From the NCBI GenBank assembly GCA_963827585.1, contig CAWHCK010000045.1, positions 3,043 to 67,042 on the forward strand: a stretch of DNA of 64,000 bases, read 5' to 3'. Under the pieces are notes generated by a model that did not search any database, was not told the origin of the DNA, and saw nothing but the letters and a program-made list of their open reading frames with translations. A program made the position numbers and the translations under genes. Each line of letters begins with the position of its first letter. Within the stretch, counting starts at the first letter, position 1. The stretch comes from VAZQ01 sp963827585. GTDB lineage: Bacteria > Pseudomonadota > Alphaproteobacteria > Rhizobiales > Xanthobacteraceae. Below, in pieces: positions 34,368 to 43,767 of the stretch.

Positions 34368-35264
34368 ATGTGCGGCATTGCCGGGCTGTTTCTCAAAGAT
34401 TCCGAGTTAGAACCCGGCCTCGGCGCGCTGCTCGCAGGCATGCTCGGCACGCTGTGCGACCGCGGTCCGGACTCGGCCGGGTTCGCCGTCTATGGCCGGG
34501 AAGCGCCCGCAGAGAGTGTGAAGCTCACGCTCAGGGCATCGCCGCACTTCGACATTGCGGGCCTGATGGAGCAGCTCGGGCGTATCGCCGACGCACCACT
34601 GCCGCACCACGTCCGCGACACGCACGCGGTCATGACCGTTCCGGCGGCACGGGAAGCAGCGATCCGGGCGGAGCTTGCGTGCATTCCGGGGATCAGCGTC
34701 GTCGGCGCCGGGCGGCGCATGGAGATCTTCAAGGAGGTCGGCCGGCCCGACCGCGTGACGGCGCGCTTCGGCCTCGAACACATGGCGGGCACGCATGGCA
34801 TTGGCCATACGCGCATGGCCACCGAATCAGCCGTGACCACCGACGGGGCGCACCCGTTCACGACCGGTCCCGATCAATGCCTGGTGCACAATGGGTCCCT
34901 GTCGAACCACAACGCGGTACGACGCGAGCTGATCCGCCAAGGTCTTCGCTTCCAGACCGAGAACAACTCGGAGGTCGCCGCCGGCTTCATGACCTGGAAG
35001 ATGCGCCAAGGCGCTTCGCTGAAAGAGACGCTGAGCGCCACACTCGGCACGCTCGACGGCTTCTATACCTTCGTCGTCGGCACCGAGGCCGGCTTCGGCG
35101 TGCTGCGCGATCCGATCGCCTGCAAGCCCGCCGTGATGGCCGAGACGGATCGCTGGGTGGCGTTCGGCACCGAGTACCGCGCACTGGTCGACCTGCCCGG
35201 CATCGAGAGCGCAAAGGTCTGGGAGCCGGAGCCCGCAACGCCGTATCTTTGGGAACGGCATTGA
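34368..35264 (+). CDS. mgsA: N-methylglutamate synthase subunit A (GlxB-type class II glutamine amidotransferase)
   Basis: A 298-residue N-terminal-nucleophile amidotransferase. The start MCGIAGLFL leaves Cys2 as nucleophile once Met is removed, which fixes the start at 34368. GHTRMATESAVTTDGAHPF and NGSLSNHNAVRREL are the glutamine-binding loops. In the N-methylglutamate synthase (MgsABC) this is the glutaminase-like subunit that handles the gamma-glutamyl donor. The stop and the next ATG share one base (TGATG). In isolation GlxB would be an equally fair name; the mgd genes downstream decide in favour of Mgs. Confidence 0.9.
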   Translation: MCGIAGLFLKDSELEPGLGALLAGMLGTLCDRGPDSAGFAVYGREAPAESVKLTLRASPHFDIAGLMEQLGRIADAPLPHHVRDTHAVMTVPAAREAAIRAELACIPGISVVGAGRRMEIFKEVGRPDRVTARFGLEHMAGTHGIGHTRMATESAVTTDGAHPFTTGPDQCLVHNGSLSNHNAVRRELIRQGLRFQTENNSEVAAGFMTWKMRQGASLKETLSATLGTLDGFYTFVVGTEAGFGVLRDPIACKPAVMAETDRWVAFGTEYRALVDLPGIESAKVWEPEPATPYLWERH

Positions 35265-35950
35265 TGCCGACGGTCGATCTCGCCAACGCTCCGTTGCGCG
35301 AGCTGAATGCCGCGCTGCATCGGCTCAAGTCCGACACCAACGAAACCCATTGGCGCGTGCTCAATCCGCGCGGCCGACATTCAGTCGCGGCTGGCATCGA
35401 CGCGCCGGTCACGGTCGAGATCGAGGGTCACGTCGGCTACTACTGCGCCGGGATGAACAAGCAGGCCACCGTCATCGTCCATGGCAACGTGGGCCAGGGC
35501 GTCGCCGAGAACATGATGTCCGGCCAGGTCCACGTCAAAGGCGATGCCTCGCAGGCGGCCGGCGCGACCGGATACGGGGGGTTGCTGGTGATCGACGGCG
35601 ATGCCTCGGCGCGCTGCGGCATCTCCATGAAGGAAATCGACATTGTCGTAAAGGGATCGGTCGGGCACCTCTCCGCCTTCATGGCGCAAGCCGGCAGTCT
35701 CGTGGTGCTCGGCGACGCCGGCGAAGCCCTCGGGGATTCCATCTACGAGGCGCATCTTTACGTCCGCGGCAAGGTGAAAAGTCTCGGCGCCGATTGCATC
35801 GAGAAGCCGCTGCAGCAGCATCACAAGGTCGAGCTGCGGACGCTGCTCAATTCGGCCGGCGTCAACGGCGCCGACCTCGGCGAATTCCGGCGCTACGGCT
35901 CGGCGCGGCGGCTCTATCATTTCAACATGGACAACCTCGGATCTTATTGA
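35264..35950 (+). CDS. mgsB: N-methylglutamate synthase subunit B (GlxC/GltB C-terminal-like)
   Basis: A 228-residue right-handed beta-helix protein with repeating G-X-X-G turns (GNVGQGVAENMMSGQVHVKGDASQAAG, IYEAHLYVRGKVKSLG). It corresponds to the C-terminal domain of glutamate synthase (GXGXG domain), here as a free subunit as in GlxC and MgsB. It likely scaffolds transfer between the amidotransferase and the FMN synthase subunits. Both ends overlap neighbours by one base (TGATG), so mgsA, mgsB and mgsC are tightly coupled. Confidence 0.9.
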   Translation: MPTVDLANAPLRELNAALHRLKSDTNETHWRVLNPRGRHSVAAGIDAPVTVEIEGHVGYYCAGMNKQATVIVHGNVGQGVAENMMSGQVHVKGDASQAAGATGYGGLLVIDGDASARCGISMKEIDIVVKGSVGHLSAFMAQAGSLVVLGDAGEALGDSIYEAHLYVRGKVKSLGADCIEKPLQQHHKVELRTLLNSAGVNGADLGEFRRYGSARRLYHFNMDNLGSY

Positions 35951-37284
35951 TGACCGTTCAGGACCGCTGGATCCATACGCCGCCCCGCAAGTCGGCGACC
36001 TTCGATGAGTATGCGATCGCGGAGATCCGCCGGGCGGCGGCCACCGGCATCTACGATATCCGCGGCGCCGGGGCGAAACGAAAGCTGCCGCACTTCGATG
36101 ACTTGTTGTTTCTCGGCGCTTCCATCAGCCGCTACCCGCTCGAGGGCTACCGGGAGAAATGCGCGACTGACGTCACCATCGGAGCGCGTCACGCGAAGAA
36201 GCCGATCACGCTGAAGATTCCAATCACCATCGCCGGCATGAGCTTCGGCTCGCTCTCCGCGCAGGCGAAAGAGGCGCTCGGGCGCGGCGCCAGCGCCGTC
36301 GGCACCTCGACCACGACCGGAGACGGCGGCATGACGCCGGAGGAGCGCGAGCACTCCGCGCTTCTGGTTTATCAGGTGCTGCCGTCGCGCTATGGCATGA
36401 ACCCGGATGATCTGCGCCGCGCGGACGCCGTCGAGGTCGTGGTCGGCCAAGGCGCCAAACCCGGTGGCGGCGGCATGCTGCTCGGCCAAAAGATTTCCCG
36501 GCGGGTGGCCGAGATGCGGGTGCTGCCGGAGGGTATCGACCAGCGCTCCGCCTGCCGTCACCCGGATTGGACCGGGCCCGACGATCTGGAGATCAAGATA
36601 AATGAGCTGCGTGAGATCACCGATTGGGAGAAGCCAGTTTACGTGAAAGTCGGCGCGTCACGCCCCTACTACGACACGGCGCTCGCGGTGAAGGCCGGCG
36701 CCGACGTCGTGGTCATGGATGGGATGCAGGGCGGCACGGCGGCGACGCAGGACGTTTTCATCGAGAATGTCGGGATCCCCACGCTGGGCGCCGTTCGTCC
36801 GGCCGTGCAGGCACTGCAAGACCTGGGCATGCACCGGAAGGTGCAACTGATCGTCTCCGGCGGCATCCGCGGTGGCGCAGACGTGGCCAAGTGCCTGGCG
36901 CTGGGCGCCGACGCGGTGTCGATCGGCACCGCGGCGCTGATCGCGCTCGGCGACAACGATCCGCACTGGGAGGCCGAATACCGCGCCCTCGGCAGCACCG
37001 CCGGCGCCTACGACGACTGGCACGAGGGGCGCGACCCGGCCGGAATCACGACCCAGGATCCGCAGCTTGCGGCCCGGCTCGATCCGCTCATCGCCGGACG
37101 CAAGCTCGCGAATTTTCTGTCGGTGATGACACTGGAGACGCAGACCATCGCGCGCGCCTGCGGCAAGACCCATGTCCACAATCTCGAGCCGGAGGATCTG
37201 GTCGCGCTCACGGTCGAAGCTGCCGCCATGGCGCGCGTTCCGCTCGCCGGCACCGATTGGATACCAGGACAGGGAAATTTGTGA
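35950..37284 (+). CDS. mgsC: N-methylglutamate synthase subunit C (FMN-binding glutamate-synthase domain, GlxD-type)
   Basis: A 444-residue TIM-barrel protein homologous to the FMN/synthase domain of GltB. MSFGSLSAQAKEALGRGASAVGTSTTTGDGG and QGAKPGGGGMLLGQKISRRVAEMR are the 2-oxoglutarate and FMN regions; IVSGGIRGGADVAKCLALGADAVSIGTAALIALG binds the FMN phosphate. C-terminal Cys residues for a 3Fe-4S cluster are limited (one Cys in RSACRHPD, one in ACGKTH), so cluster content should be checked. It would condense the methylamino group with a five-carbon acceptor to N-methylglutamate. Confidence 0.9.
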   Translation: MTVQDRWIHTPPRKSATFDEYAIAEIRRAAATGIYDIRGAGAKRKLPHFDDLLFLGASISRYPLEGYREKCATDVTIGARHAKKPITLKIPITIAGMSFGSLSAQAKEALGRGASAVGTSTTTGDGGMTPEEREHSALLVYQVLPSRYGMNPDDLRRADAVEVVVGQGAKPGGGGMLLGQKISRRVAEMRVLPEGIDQRSACRHPDWTGPDDLEIKINELREITDWEKPVYVKVGASRPYYDTALAVKAGADVVVMDGMQGGTAATQDVFIENVGIPTLGAVRPAVQALQDLGMHRKVQLIVSGGIRGGADVAKCLALGADAVSIGTAALIALGDNDPHWEAEYRALGSTAGAYDDWHEGRDPAGITTQDPQLAARLDPLIAGRKLANFLSVMTLETQTIARACGKTHVHNLEPEDLVALTVEAAAMARVPLAGTDWIPGQGNL

Positions 37285-37304
37285 CGCACGGAGGGGGCCG
37301 CAGA

Positions 37305-38609
37305 ATGCCAGCCTGGGGAGACATCGCCAAGCAACAAGGGATCAAGTATTTCCTGATCTCCTTCGTCGACCTTTTCGGCACGATGCGCGCGAAAATCGTG
37401 CCGGCGAGCGCGATCGACACGGTCGCAGCATCCGGAGCCGGGTTTGCCGGTTTCGCGGTCTGGTACGACATGACGCCGGCCGATCCCGACATCCTGGCCA
37501 CGCCCGATGCGGACAGCCTCATGAGGCTGCCGTGGAAGCCGGAGGTGGCGTGGGTTGCCTCGGATCTCGTCATGGGCGGCGCGCAGGTGACGCAAAATCC
37601 GCGCCGGGTGCTCAAACGCGTGGTCGCGGCGGCGGCGGAGCAGGGATTCGAGCTGAAAACCGGCGTTGAATGCGAATACTTCATGATTGCGCCGGATGGA
37701 CGCTCGATCTCCGATGCGGCCGACCAGCAGTCAAAGCCCTGCTATGATCAGCAGGCGCTCATGCGCCGCTACGATATGGTGGCCGAGATTTGTGACGCGA
37801 TGGTATCGCTCGGCTGGAAGCCCTACCAGAACGATCACGAGGACGCGAACGGCCAGTTCGAGATGAACTGGGAGTACGATACGGCGCTGCGCACGGCCGA
37901 CAAGCATGCCTTCTTCAAGTTCATGGTGAAATCGATCGCCGAGAAGCATGGCTTGCGCGCGACCTTCATGCCGAAGCCGTTCACGAATCTCACCGGCAGC
38001 GGCTGCCACGTGCACGCGTCGCTCTGGTCGACGAAGGACGGCAGCAACGTCTTCGAGGATGCAGAGGGCGAGCTCGGCTTGTCCCAGGCCGCCTATCACT
38101 TCATCGGCGGGGTCATGCACAACGCCGAAGCGCTGTGCGCGATCTCCAATCCGGTCGTGAACTCGTACAAACGCATCAATGCGCCGATGACGCTGTCGGG
38201 GGCGACCTGGTCGCCCAACACGGTGACCTATGCCGGGAACAATCGCACTCACATGATCCGCATTCCCGAGCCGGGCCGGTTCGAGCTGCGGCTCGCGGAC
38301 GGCGCCGCCAACCCGTACCTCTTGCAGGCTGCCCTGCTGGCCGCGGGGCTCGACGGAATCAAGAACAAGCGCGACCCGGGCCGGCGCCTCGACATCAACA
38401 TGTACACCGAGGGGCACAAGGCAGCCGATGCCAAGAAACTGCCCTTGAACCTGCTCGATGCGCTGCGCGCATTGGAGCGATCATCGGTGTTCAAGGCAGC
38501 CCTGGGCGAGGACGTGTTGTCGTCCTACATCAAGTTGAAATACGAGGACTGGAATGCGTACTCGCGCCACCTCACCGAATGGGAGCGTCAGACCACGCTC
38601 GATTGCTGA
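37305..38609 (+). CDS. gmaS: gamma-glutamylmethylamide synthetase (type III glutamine synthetase-like, GlnT)
   Basis: A 434-residue glutamine-synthetase-fold enzyme. VECEYFMIAPDGRS and NDHEDANGQFEMNWEY hold the metal glutamates, and TGSGCHVHASLW the ATP-site His. SYKRINAPMTLSGATWSPNT and RFELRLADGAANPYLLQAA follow, with the late Arg/Glu residues of the family. In the N-methylglutamate pathway this ATP-dependent enzyme joins methylamine to glutamate. GGAGGGGG precedes the ATG. Its place between mgsABC and mgdABCD makes the methylamine role much more likely than ammonia assimilation. Confidence 0.92.
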   Translation: MPAWGDIAKQQGIKYFLISFVDLFGTMRAKIVPASAIDTVAASGAGFAGFAVWYDMTPADPDILATPDADSLMRLPWKPEVAWVASDLVMGGAQVTQNPRRVLKRVVAAAAEQGFELKTGVECEYFMIAPDGRSISDAADQQSKPCYDQQALMRRYDMVAEICDAMVSLGWKPYQNDHEDANGQFEMNWEYDTALRTADKHAFFKFMVKSIAEKHGLRATFMPKPFTNLTGSGCHVHASLWSTKDGSNVFEDAEGELGLSQAAYHFIGGVMHNAEALCAISNPVVNSYKRINAPMTLSGATWSPNTVTYAGNNRTHMIRIPEPGRFELRLADGAANPYLLQAALLAAGLDGIKNKRDPGRRLDINMYTEGHKAADAKKLPLNLLDALRALERSSVFKAALGEDVLSSYIKLKYEDWNAYSRHLTEWERQTTLDC

Positions 38610-38641
38610 TAGCTGGAATCACGGTTAGTGGGTATGAGCGC

Positions 38642-39892
38642 ATGCGGTATTCGGCCCTCGCTCTCGCATGGAACGCCGTCACCGGGCAAACGCGCTGGAC
38701 GCCGGCGTGGCGCGATGCGGCGCCGCGCGAGACCTATGATGTCGTGATCGTAGGGGGCGGCGGGCACGGGCTTGCTACCGCTTACTACCTGGCGAAGGAG
38801 CACCGCATCGCCAATGTGGCGGTGCTGGAGAAGAGTTGGATCGGATCCGGCAATGCCGGACGCAACACCACCATCATACGATCCAACTACCTGCTGCCCG
38901 GCAACATCCCATTCTACGAATGGTCGATGAAGCTGTGGGAAGGACTGGAGCAGGATCTCAACTACAACACCATGGTGAGCCAGCGCGGCGTGCTCAACCT
39001 CTACCATTCCGACCCACAGCGCGATGCGTTCGCGCGCAGGGGAAACGCGATGCGGCTCCATGGCGTCGACGCGGAGTTGCTCGATCGCGAGCAGGTGCGC
39101 GGCCTGGTGCCGTATCTGGACTTCGATGATGCGCGCTTTCCGATCCAGGGCGGCCTGCTGCAACGCCGGGGCGGCACGGCGCGGCACGATGCGGTCGTCT
39201 GGGGCTATGCGCGCGCCGCCGATCGGCGCGGGATCGACATCGTGCAGAACTGCGAGGTTACCGGCATTCGCGTTTCGAACGGACGGGTGGTGGGGGTCGA
39301 CACGCCGCGCGGCACCATTGGTGCCGGCAAGGTGGCGCTTGCGGTTGCTGGGTCGAGCTCCCGGCTTGCCGGCATGGCGGGCCTGCGGCTGCCGATCGAG
39401 ACCCACGTGCTGCAGGCCTTCGTTTCGGAAGGGGTGAAGCCGCTCATCCACCAAGTGATTACGTTTGGAGCCGGGCACTTCTATATCAGCCAATCCGACA
39501 AAGGCGGACTGGTCTTCGGCGGCGACATCGACGGCTACAATTCATACGCGCAACGGGGCAACCTTCCGACCGTCGAGGACGTGTGCGAAGGAGGGATGGC
39601 GATCATGCCGATGATTGGGCGCCTGCGCATCGTGCGCGCATGGGGCGGCCTGATGGACATGTCCATGGATGGTTCGCCGATCATTGATCGGACGCCGATC
39701 GATGGGCTCTATTTGAACGCCGGCTGGTGCTACGGCGGCTTCAAGGCGACGCCCGCGTCCGGATGGTGCTTCGCGCACCTGATCGCGCGCGACGAGCCGC
39801 ATCCGAGCGCTGCCGCGTATCGACTGGACCGGTTCGCGACCGGCCGGCTGATCGACGAGCGCGGCGCGGGCGCGCAGCCAAACCTGCATTGA
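38642..39892 (+). CDS. mgdA: N-methylglutamate dehydrogenase subunit A / sarcosine oxidase beta subunit (SoxB-type)
   Basis: A 416-residue FAD amine oxidoreductase, the normal length for SoxB. MRYSALALAWNAVTG is the conserved SoxB start and fixes the ATG at 38642. YDVVIVGGGGHGLATAYYLA binds FAD; GNAGRNTTIIRSNYL is the covalent-flavin region of the family; NAGWCYGGFKATPASGWCFAHL closes the active site. It oxidises the N-methyl group of N-methylglutamate (or sarcosine) to formaldehyde. The gap to gmaS is 32 bp. Confidence 0.92.
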   Translation: MRYSALALAWNAVTGQTRWTPAWRDAAPRETYDVVIVGGGGHGLATAYYLAKEHRIANVAVLEKSWIGSGNAGRNTTIIRSNYLLPGNIPFYEWSMKLWEGLEQDLNYNTMVSQRGVLNLYHSDPQRDAFARRGNAMRLHGVDAELLDREQVRGLVPYLDFDDARFPIQGGLLQRRGGTARHDAVVWGYARAADRRGIDIVQNCEVTGIRVSNGRVVGVDTPRGTIGAGKVALAVAGSSSRLAGMAGLRLPIETHVLQAFVSEGVKPLIHQVITFGAGHFYISQSDKGGLVFGGDIDGYNSYAQRGNLPTVEDVCEGGMAIMPMIGRLRIVRAWGGLMDMSMDGSPIIDRTPIDGLYLNAGWCYGGFKATPASGWCFAHLIARDEPHPSAAAYRLDRFATGRLIDERGAGAQPNLH

Positions 39893-39900
39893 AGCTCGAG

Positions 39901-40191
39901 ATGCGGATCGACTGTCCTCATTGCGGCGAGCGCGACCTGCGCGAATTCAGCTATCTCGGCGACGCAAGCGTGCAGCGTCCTGATCCGCAGGCGCCGGACG
40001 CGTTGGAGCGCTTCACGTCTTACGTCTATTTTCGCGACAACCCCGCCGGGCCCCATCGCGAGCTTTGGTATCACGGCGCCTGCCAGGCCTGGCTCGTGGT
40101 CACCCGCGATACGCGCAATCACGAGATTTTCGGCGTCGAGTCGCTGAAGTCGCGGACGCTCGGCATCGGAACCGGCGGCACCGCGCCATGA
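39901..40191 (+). CDS. mgdB: N-methylglutamate dehydrogenase subunit B / sarcosine oxidase delta subunit (SoxD-type)
   Basis: A 96-residue zinc-ribbon protein. The first Cys pair is DCPHCGERDLREFSY; the later segment FRDNPAGPHRELWYHGACQAWLVVTRDT is the highly conserved SoxD core with another Cys. It is the small structural subunit of the heterotetramer. ATG at 39901 follows the mgdA stop by eight bases, and its stop overlaps the mgdC ATG by four (ATGA). Confidence 0.92.
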   Translation: MRIDCPHCGERDLREFSYLGDASVQRPDPQAPDALERFTSYVYFRDNPAGPHRELWYHGACQAWLVVTRDTRNHEIFGVESLKSRTLGIGTGGTAP

Positions 40192-43163
40192 ACGCGTTGC
40201 CCCAACCCCGCCGGCTGAAGTCCGGAGGACTCATCGATCGGTCACGCCTGCTGCGCGCCCAATTCGATGATCGTGTGCTCACCGGCTTTGCCGGGGATAC
40301 GCTCGCCTCCGCGCTGCTCGCGGCCGGCGAACGGCTGGTGGCGCGCAGCTTCAAGTACCACCGGCCCCGCGGGATCCTTGCGGCAGGCAGCGAGGAGCCG
40401 AATGCGCTCGTGGAATTGCGCTCGGGGGCACGGCGCGAACCGAACCTGAAAGCGACCACCATCGAGTTGTATGAGGGGCTCGAGGCATGCAGCCAGAACC
40501 GCTGGCCATCGCTTCGCTTCGACCTGCTCGCCGGCGGCTCGTGGCTCAGTCCGTTGCTCGGGGCGGGGTTCTACTACAAGACCTTCATGTGGCCCGCGTC
40601 CTTCTGGGAGCGCGTATACGAGCCGCTGATCCGCCGCGCCGCTGGACTCGGCCGCGCAGCCGGCAAGAGCGATCCCGATCTTTACGAGCAGGCTCATGCG
40701 TTTTGCGACGTCTTGATCATCGGCGCCGGGCCGAGCGGGTTGGCGGCGGCGCTTGCGGCCGCGCGGTCCGGTGCCCGGGTGATCGTGTGCGACGAGGATT
40801 TTCGCTTCGGCGGCAGGCTGCTTGCCGATCATCGGGAAATCGGCGGCATGTCCGGGCAGCTGTGGGCGAGCCGCGTCGTGGAAGAGCTTGGCAGCTTGCC
40901 CGAAGTGCGGCTGATGCCGCGCACGACCGTGTTCGGCGTCTATGATGACCGCACTTATGGCGCGCTCGAGCGGGTCGCCGATCACCTGCCGGTCCCTCCC
41001 CCGCACGCGCCGCGGCAGCGCCTGTGGCGCATCATTGCCAAGCATGCAGTGCTCGCTGCCGGGGCAACCGAACGCAGCATCGTGTTCGGGGGGAATGATC
41101 GACCCGGCGTCATGCTGGCATCGGCGATGCGCGCCTACGTCAACCGCTTCGCGGTCGCTCCCGGCCGAGAGGTCGCAATCTTCACCAACAACGACGACGG
41201 TTGGGACAGCGCAGCCGACCTCATGGGCGCCGGCATTCCGGTGGCCGCCGTCATCGACAGCCGCCCAGACGTCCGGCGCTGGCCCGGGCGGCTCGACAAC
41301 GTGCGCGTGATCGCCGGCGGTGAGGTCATTGCGACCGCCGGGACTCGTTCCTTGCGGTCGATCACGGTTCGATGCCCGGACGGCAGGCAGACGATCGCGG
41401 CCGATGCACTCGGCGTGTCCGGTGGTTGGAATCCCAATGTGCACCTGACTTGCCACCAGGGCGGACGGCCGATCTGGGACGAGCAGATCGCGGCGTTCGT
41501 CCCGAGATCGATGCCGAAGCGAATGACGGTTGTCGGTGCAGCGAATGGGACGATGACGCTTGCCTCCTGCCTCGCCTCGGGGGCCGAGGCAGGAGGCCGC
41601 GCGGCAGAGGACGCAGGCCACAAGACGAGCCCGCTCGAGCTGGCAAGAGCCGATGACGAGTCGTTCGCGGTGACTCCGCTGTGGCATGTCACGGCCTCGA
41701 AGCAGAAGGCGTTCGTCGACCTCCAGAACGACGTCACCGCCGACGACATCGCGCTTTCCGAGCGCGAGGGGTTCCGCTCCGTCGAGCACCTCAAGCGGTA
41801 CACGACGCTCGGCATGGCGACCGACCAGGGTAGAACCGCCAACGTCAGCGGCCTCGCCATCATGGCGGCGTTGACCGGACGCTCGATCGCCGCGACCGGA
41901 ACCACGACGTTCCGGCCGCCCTACACGCCGGTGGCGATCGGCGCGCTGGCAGGTCACCACCGAGGCAAGCAGTTCCGCCCGGTGCGGCTTACGCCGACCC
42001 ACGCATGGGCAAGGCAGCAGGGTGCCGTCTTCGTGGAGACCGGATTGTGGCTACGCGCTCAATATTTCCCGCACCCACACGAGCGCCTTTGGCGAGAGAG
42101 CGTGGACCGGGAGGTACGCACGGTCCGAAGTGCCGTCGGATTCTGCGACGTATCGACCCTCGGCAAGATCGACGTCCAGGGTCCGGATGCCGCTGCGCTG
42201 CTTGATCGCCTGTATATCAACACCTTCTCGACCTTGCCGGTCGGACGGGCGCGTTACGGCGTGATGCTGCGCGAAGACGGCTACGTGCTCGATGACGGCA
42301 CGACGTCACGCTTGGCAGAGGACCGCTTCTTCATGACCACGACGACCGCCAACGCCGAGCGGGTCTTCCAGCACATGCAGTTCTGCCATCAGGTGTTGTG
42401 GCCGGAGCTGGACGCACAATTGGTGCCGGCAACGGACCAGTGGGCGCAGTTCTCGATTGCGGGGCCGCGCGCGCGCGAGACGTTGGCGGCACTCGTCGAT
42501 CTCCCTTTCGATATCAGCAACGCCGCATTTCCGCATATGGCAGCCGCCGAGCTGACCGTGTGCGGTGGTACAGCCGCGCGCCTCTATCGCATCTCGTTCT
42601 CCGGCGAGCTCGCATTCGAGTTGGGCGTACCGGCGCGGCATGGCGACGCGCTGGCAAGCGCGCTCATGCAGGCCGGGGCGGCATTCGGAATCGAGCCCTA
42701 CGGCACCGAAGCGCTGGGCGTGATGAGGATCGAGAAGGGGCATGTGGCAGGCAGCGAAATCGATGGACGGACGACGGCCCGCGATCTCGGCCTCGGACGA
42801 ATGATGTCCGCGAAGAAGGATTACATCGGGCGGGTGTTGGCAGATCGCCCGGCGCTCCTTGATCCGAGCCGACCGCGGTGCGTCGGCTTCAAGGCGGTCG
42901 ACCCACGGCAACAGCTGCGCGCCGGGGCGCATCTCGTGTCGCGCGATGCTGCAGCGACGGCGCAGAACGACGAAGGCGTCATCACCTCGGTCGCGTTCTC
43001 GCCCGCCTGTGGGCGCTGGATCGGGCTCGGATTGCTTGCCCGCGGCCCCGAGCGCGTCGGCGAGCGTATGATTGCCGCCGATCCTGTGCGCAACGACAGC
43101 GTCGAGCTGGAGGTGTGTCCTCCCTGCTTCGTCGATCCGGGAGGAGAGCGCATGCATGGCTAG
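40188..43163 (+). CDS. mgdC: N-methylglutamate dehydrogenase subunit C / sarcosine oxidase alpha subunit (SoxA-type)
   Basis: A 991-residue multidomain subunit, the usual length. The N-terminal domain (GGLIDRSRLLRAQFDDRVLTGFAGDTLASALLA) is ferredoxin-like and lacks the iron-sulfur cysteines. A Rossmann domain follows (FCDVLIIGAGPSGLAAALAAARSGARVIV) for NAD. After it comes the segment GVSGGWNPNVHLTCHQGG. The C-terminal third (from about 600) is a GcvT-type tetrahydrofolate-binding domain (TLGKIDVQGPDAAALLDRLY), where formaldehyde can be trapped as methylene-THF. It overlaps mgdD by eight bases. Confidence 0.93.
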   Translation: MNALPQPRRLKSGGLIDRSRLLRAQFDDRVLTGFAGDTLASALLAAGERLVARSFKYHRPRGILAAGSEEPNALVELRSGARREPNLKATTIELYEGLEACSQNRWPSLRFDLLAGGSWLSPLLGAGFYYKTFMWPASFWERVYEPLIRRAAGLGRAAGKSDPDLYEQAHAFCDVLIIGAGPSGLAAALAAARSGARVIVCDEDFRFGGRLLADHREIGGMSGQLWASRVVEELGSLPEVRLMPRTTVFGVYDDRTYGALERVADHLPVPPPHAPRQRLWRIIAKHAVLAAGATERSIVFGGNDRPGVMLASAMRAYVNRFAVAPGREVAIFTNNDDGWDSAADLMGAGIPVAAVIDSRPDVRRWPGRLDNVRVIAGGEVIATAGTRSLRSITVRCPDGRQTIAADALGVSGGWNPNVHLTCHQGGRPIWDEQIAAFVPRSMPKRMTVVGAANGTMTLASCLASGAEAGGRAAEDAGHKTSPLELARADDESFAVTPLWHVTASKQKAFVDLQNDVTADDIALSEREGFRSVEHLKRYTTLGMATDQGRTANVSGLAIMAALTGRSIAATGTTTFRPPYTPVAIGALAGHHRGKQFRPVRLTPTHAWARQQGAVFVETGLWLRAQYFPHPHERLWRESVDREVRTVRSAVGFCDVSTLGKIDVQGPDAAALLDRLYINTFSTLPVGRARYGVMLREDGYVLDDGTTSRLAEDRFFMTTTTANAERVFQHMQFCHQVLWPELDAQLVPATDQWAQFSIAGPRARETLAALVDLPFDISNAAFPHMAAAELTVCGGTAARLYRISFSGELAFELGVPARHGDALASALMQAGAAFGIEPYGTEALGVMRIEKGHVAGSEIDGRTTARDLGLGRMMSAKKDYIGRVLADRPALLDPSRPRCVGFKAVDPRQQLRAGAHLVSRDAAATAQNDEGVITSVAFSPACGRWIGLGLLARGPERVGERMIAADPVRNDSVELEVCPPCFVDPGGERMHG

Positions 43164-43767
43164 ATTGCCGCTCACGCCGCGCAGCGGCCCCGAGCGCGTG
43201 CTGGTGACGGACCGGCACGGCGTGCGAGACGGTCGTGCCGGGGTGACGCTCGCATGGCGCAGCAGCCCTGCACTGGCGGCGGTCAATGTTCGCAGGAACC
43301 GACTGGATGCTCTTGCAGGTCGTGTGCGTGACGTCTTCGGGCTCCAGCTGGTCCTTGTCCCGAAGTGCGTGATCGCCGGACCGATCGCCTTCGTCTGGGG
43401 CGGGCCTGGGCAATGGCTCGCAATGGCAGACGGCGAGGACGGCGCCGCATTCGAACAGCGCCTGCGCGCTACGCTGGGCAATCTCGCCTCGGTCAGCGAT
43501 CAATCGGACGGCCGCACCGTCTTCCGGGTGGGAGGCGAGAGAGCGCGGGACGTCCTGGCGAAGGGCGTGCCGATCGATCTGCACCCGAGGGCATTTCGTC
43601 CAGGAGATGCGGCCGTCACGACGGTTGCCTACATCGGCGCGCAGTTTTGGCAGGTCGACGACACGCCAACCTACGAGTTCATCATTTCCCGCAGCTTCGC
43701 CGCCGGTTTCTGGGAGTGGCTGATCGACGCCGCCGCCGAGTTCGGCGATCTGATTCCCGGCAGCTGA
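43156..43767 (+). CDS. mgdD: N-methylglutamate dehydrogenase subunit D / sarcosine oxidase gamma subunit (SoxG-type)
   Basis: A 203-residue SoxG-type subunit. RVGGERARDVLAKGVPIDLHPRAFRPGDAAVT and HIGAQFWQVDDTPTYEFIISRSFA-type sequence are conserved features, with a GcvT-like fold. It completes the heterotetramer. ATG at 43156 lies inside the last codons of mgdC, so translation is coupled. It is the last gene of the eight-gene operon; no obvious terminator hairpin follows, and the next 220 bp look non-coding. Confidence 0.9.
   Translation: MARLPLTPRSGPERVLVTDRHGVRDGRAGVTLAWRSSPALAAVNVRRNRLDALAGRVRDVFGLQLVLVPKCVIAGPIAFVWGGPGQWLAMADGEDGAAFEQRLRATLGNLASVSDQSDGRTVFRVGGERARDVLAKGVPIDLHPRAFRPGDAAVTTVAYIGAQFWQVDDTPTYEFIISRSFAAGFWEWLIDAAAEFGDLIPGS

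Noticed and set aside
34368..37284. Ordinary glutamate synthase or glx operon function for the three mgs genes
   Set aside because: A gamma-glutamylmethylamide-synthetase-type gene and all four SoxBDAG-type subunits follow in the same operon, which is the N-methylglutamate pathway set.
40242..42002. 586-residue minus-strand frame opposite mgdC
   Set aside because: Antisense to the conserved SoxA-type subunit; Arg/His-rich composition typical of shadow frames.
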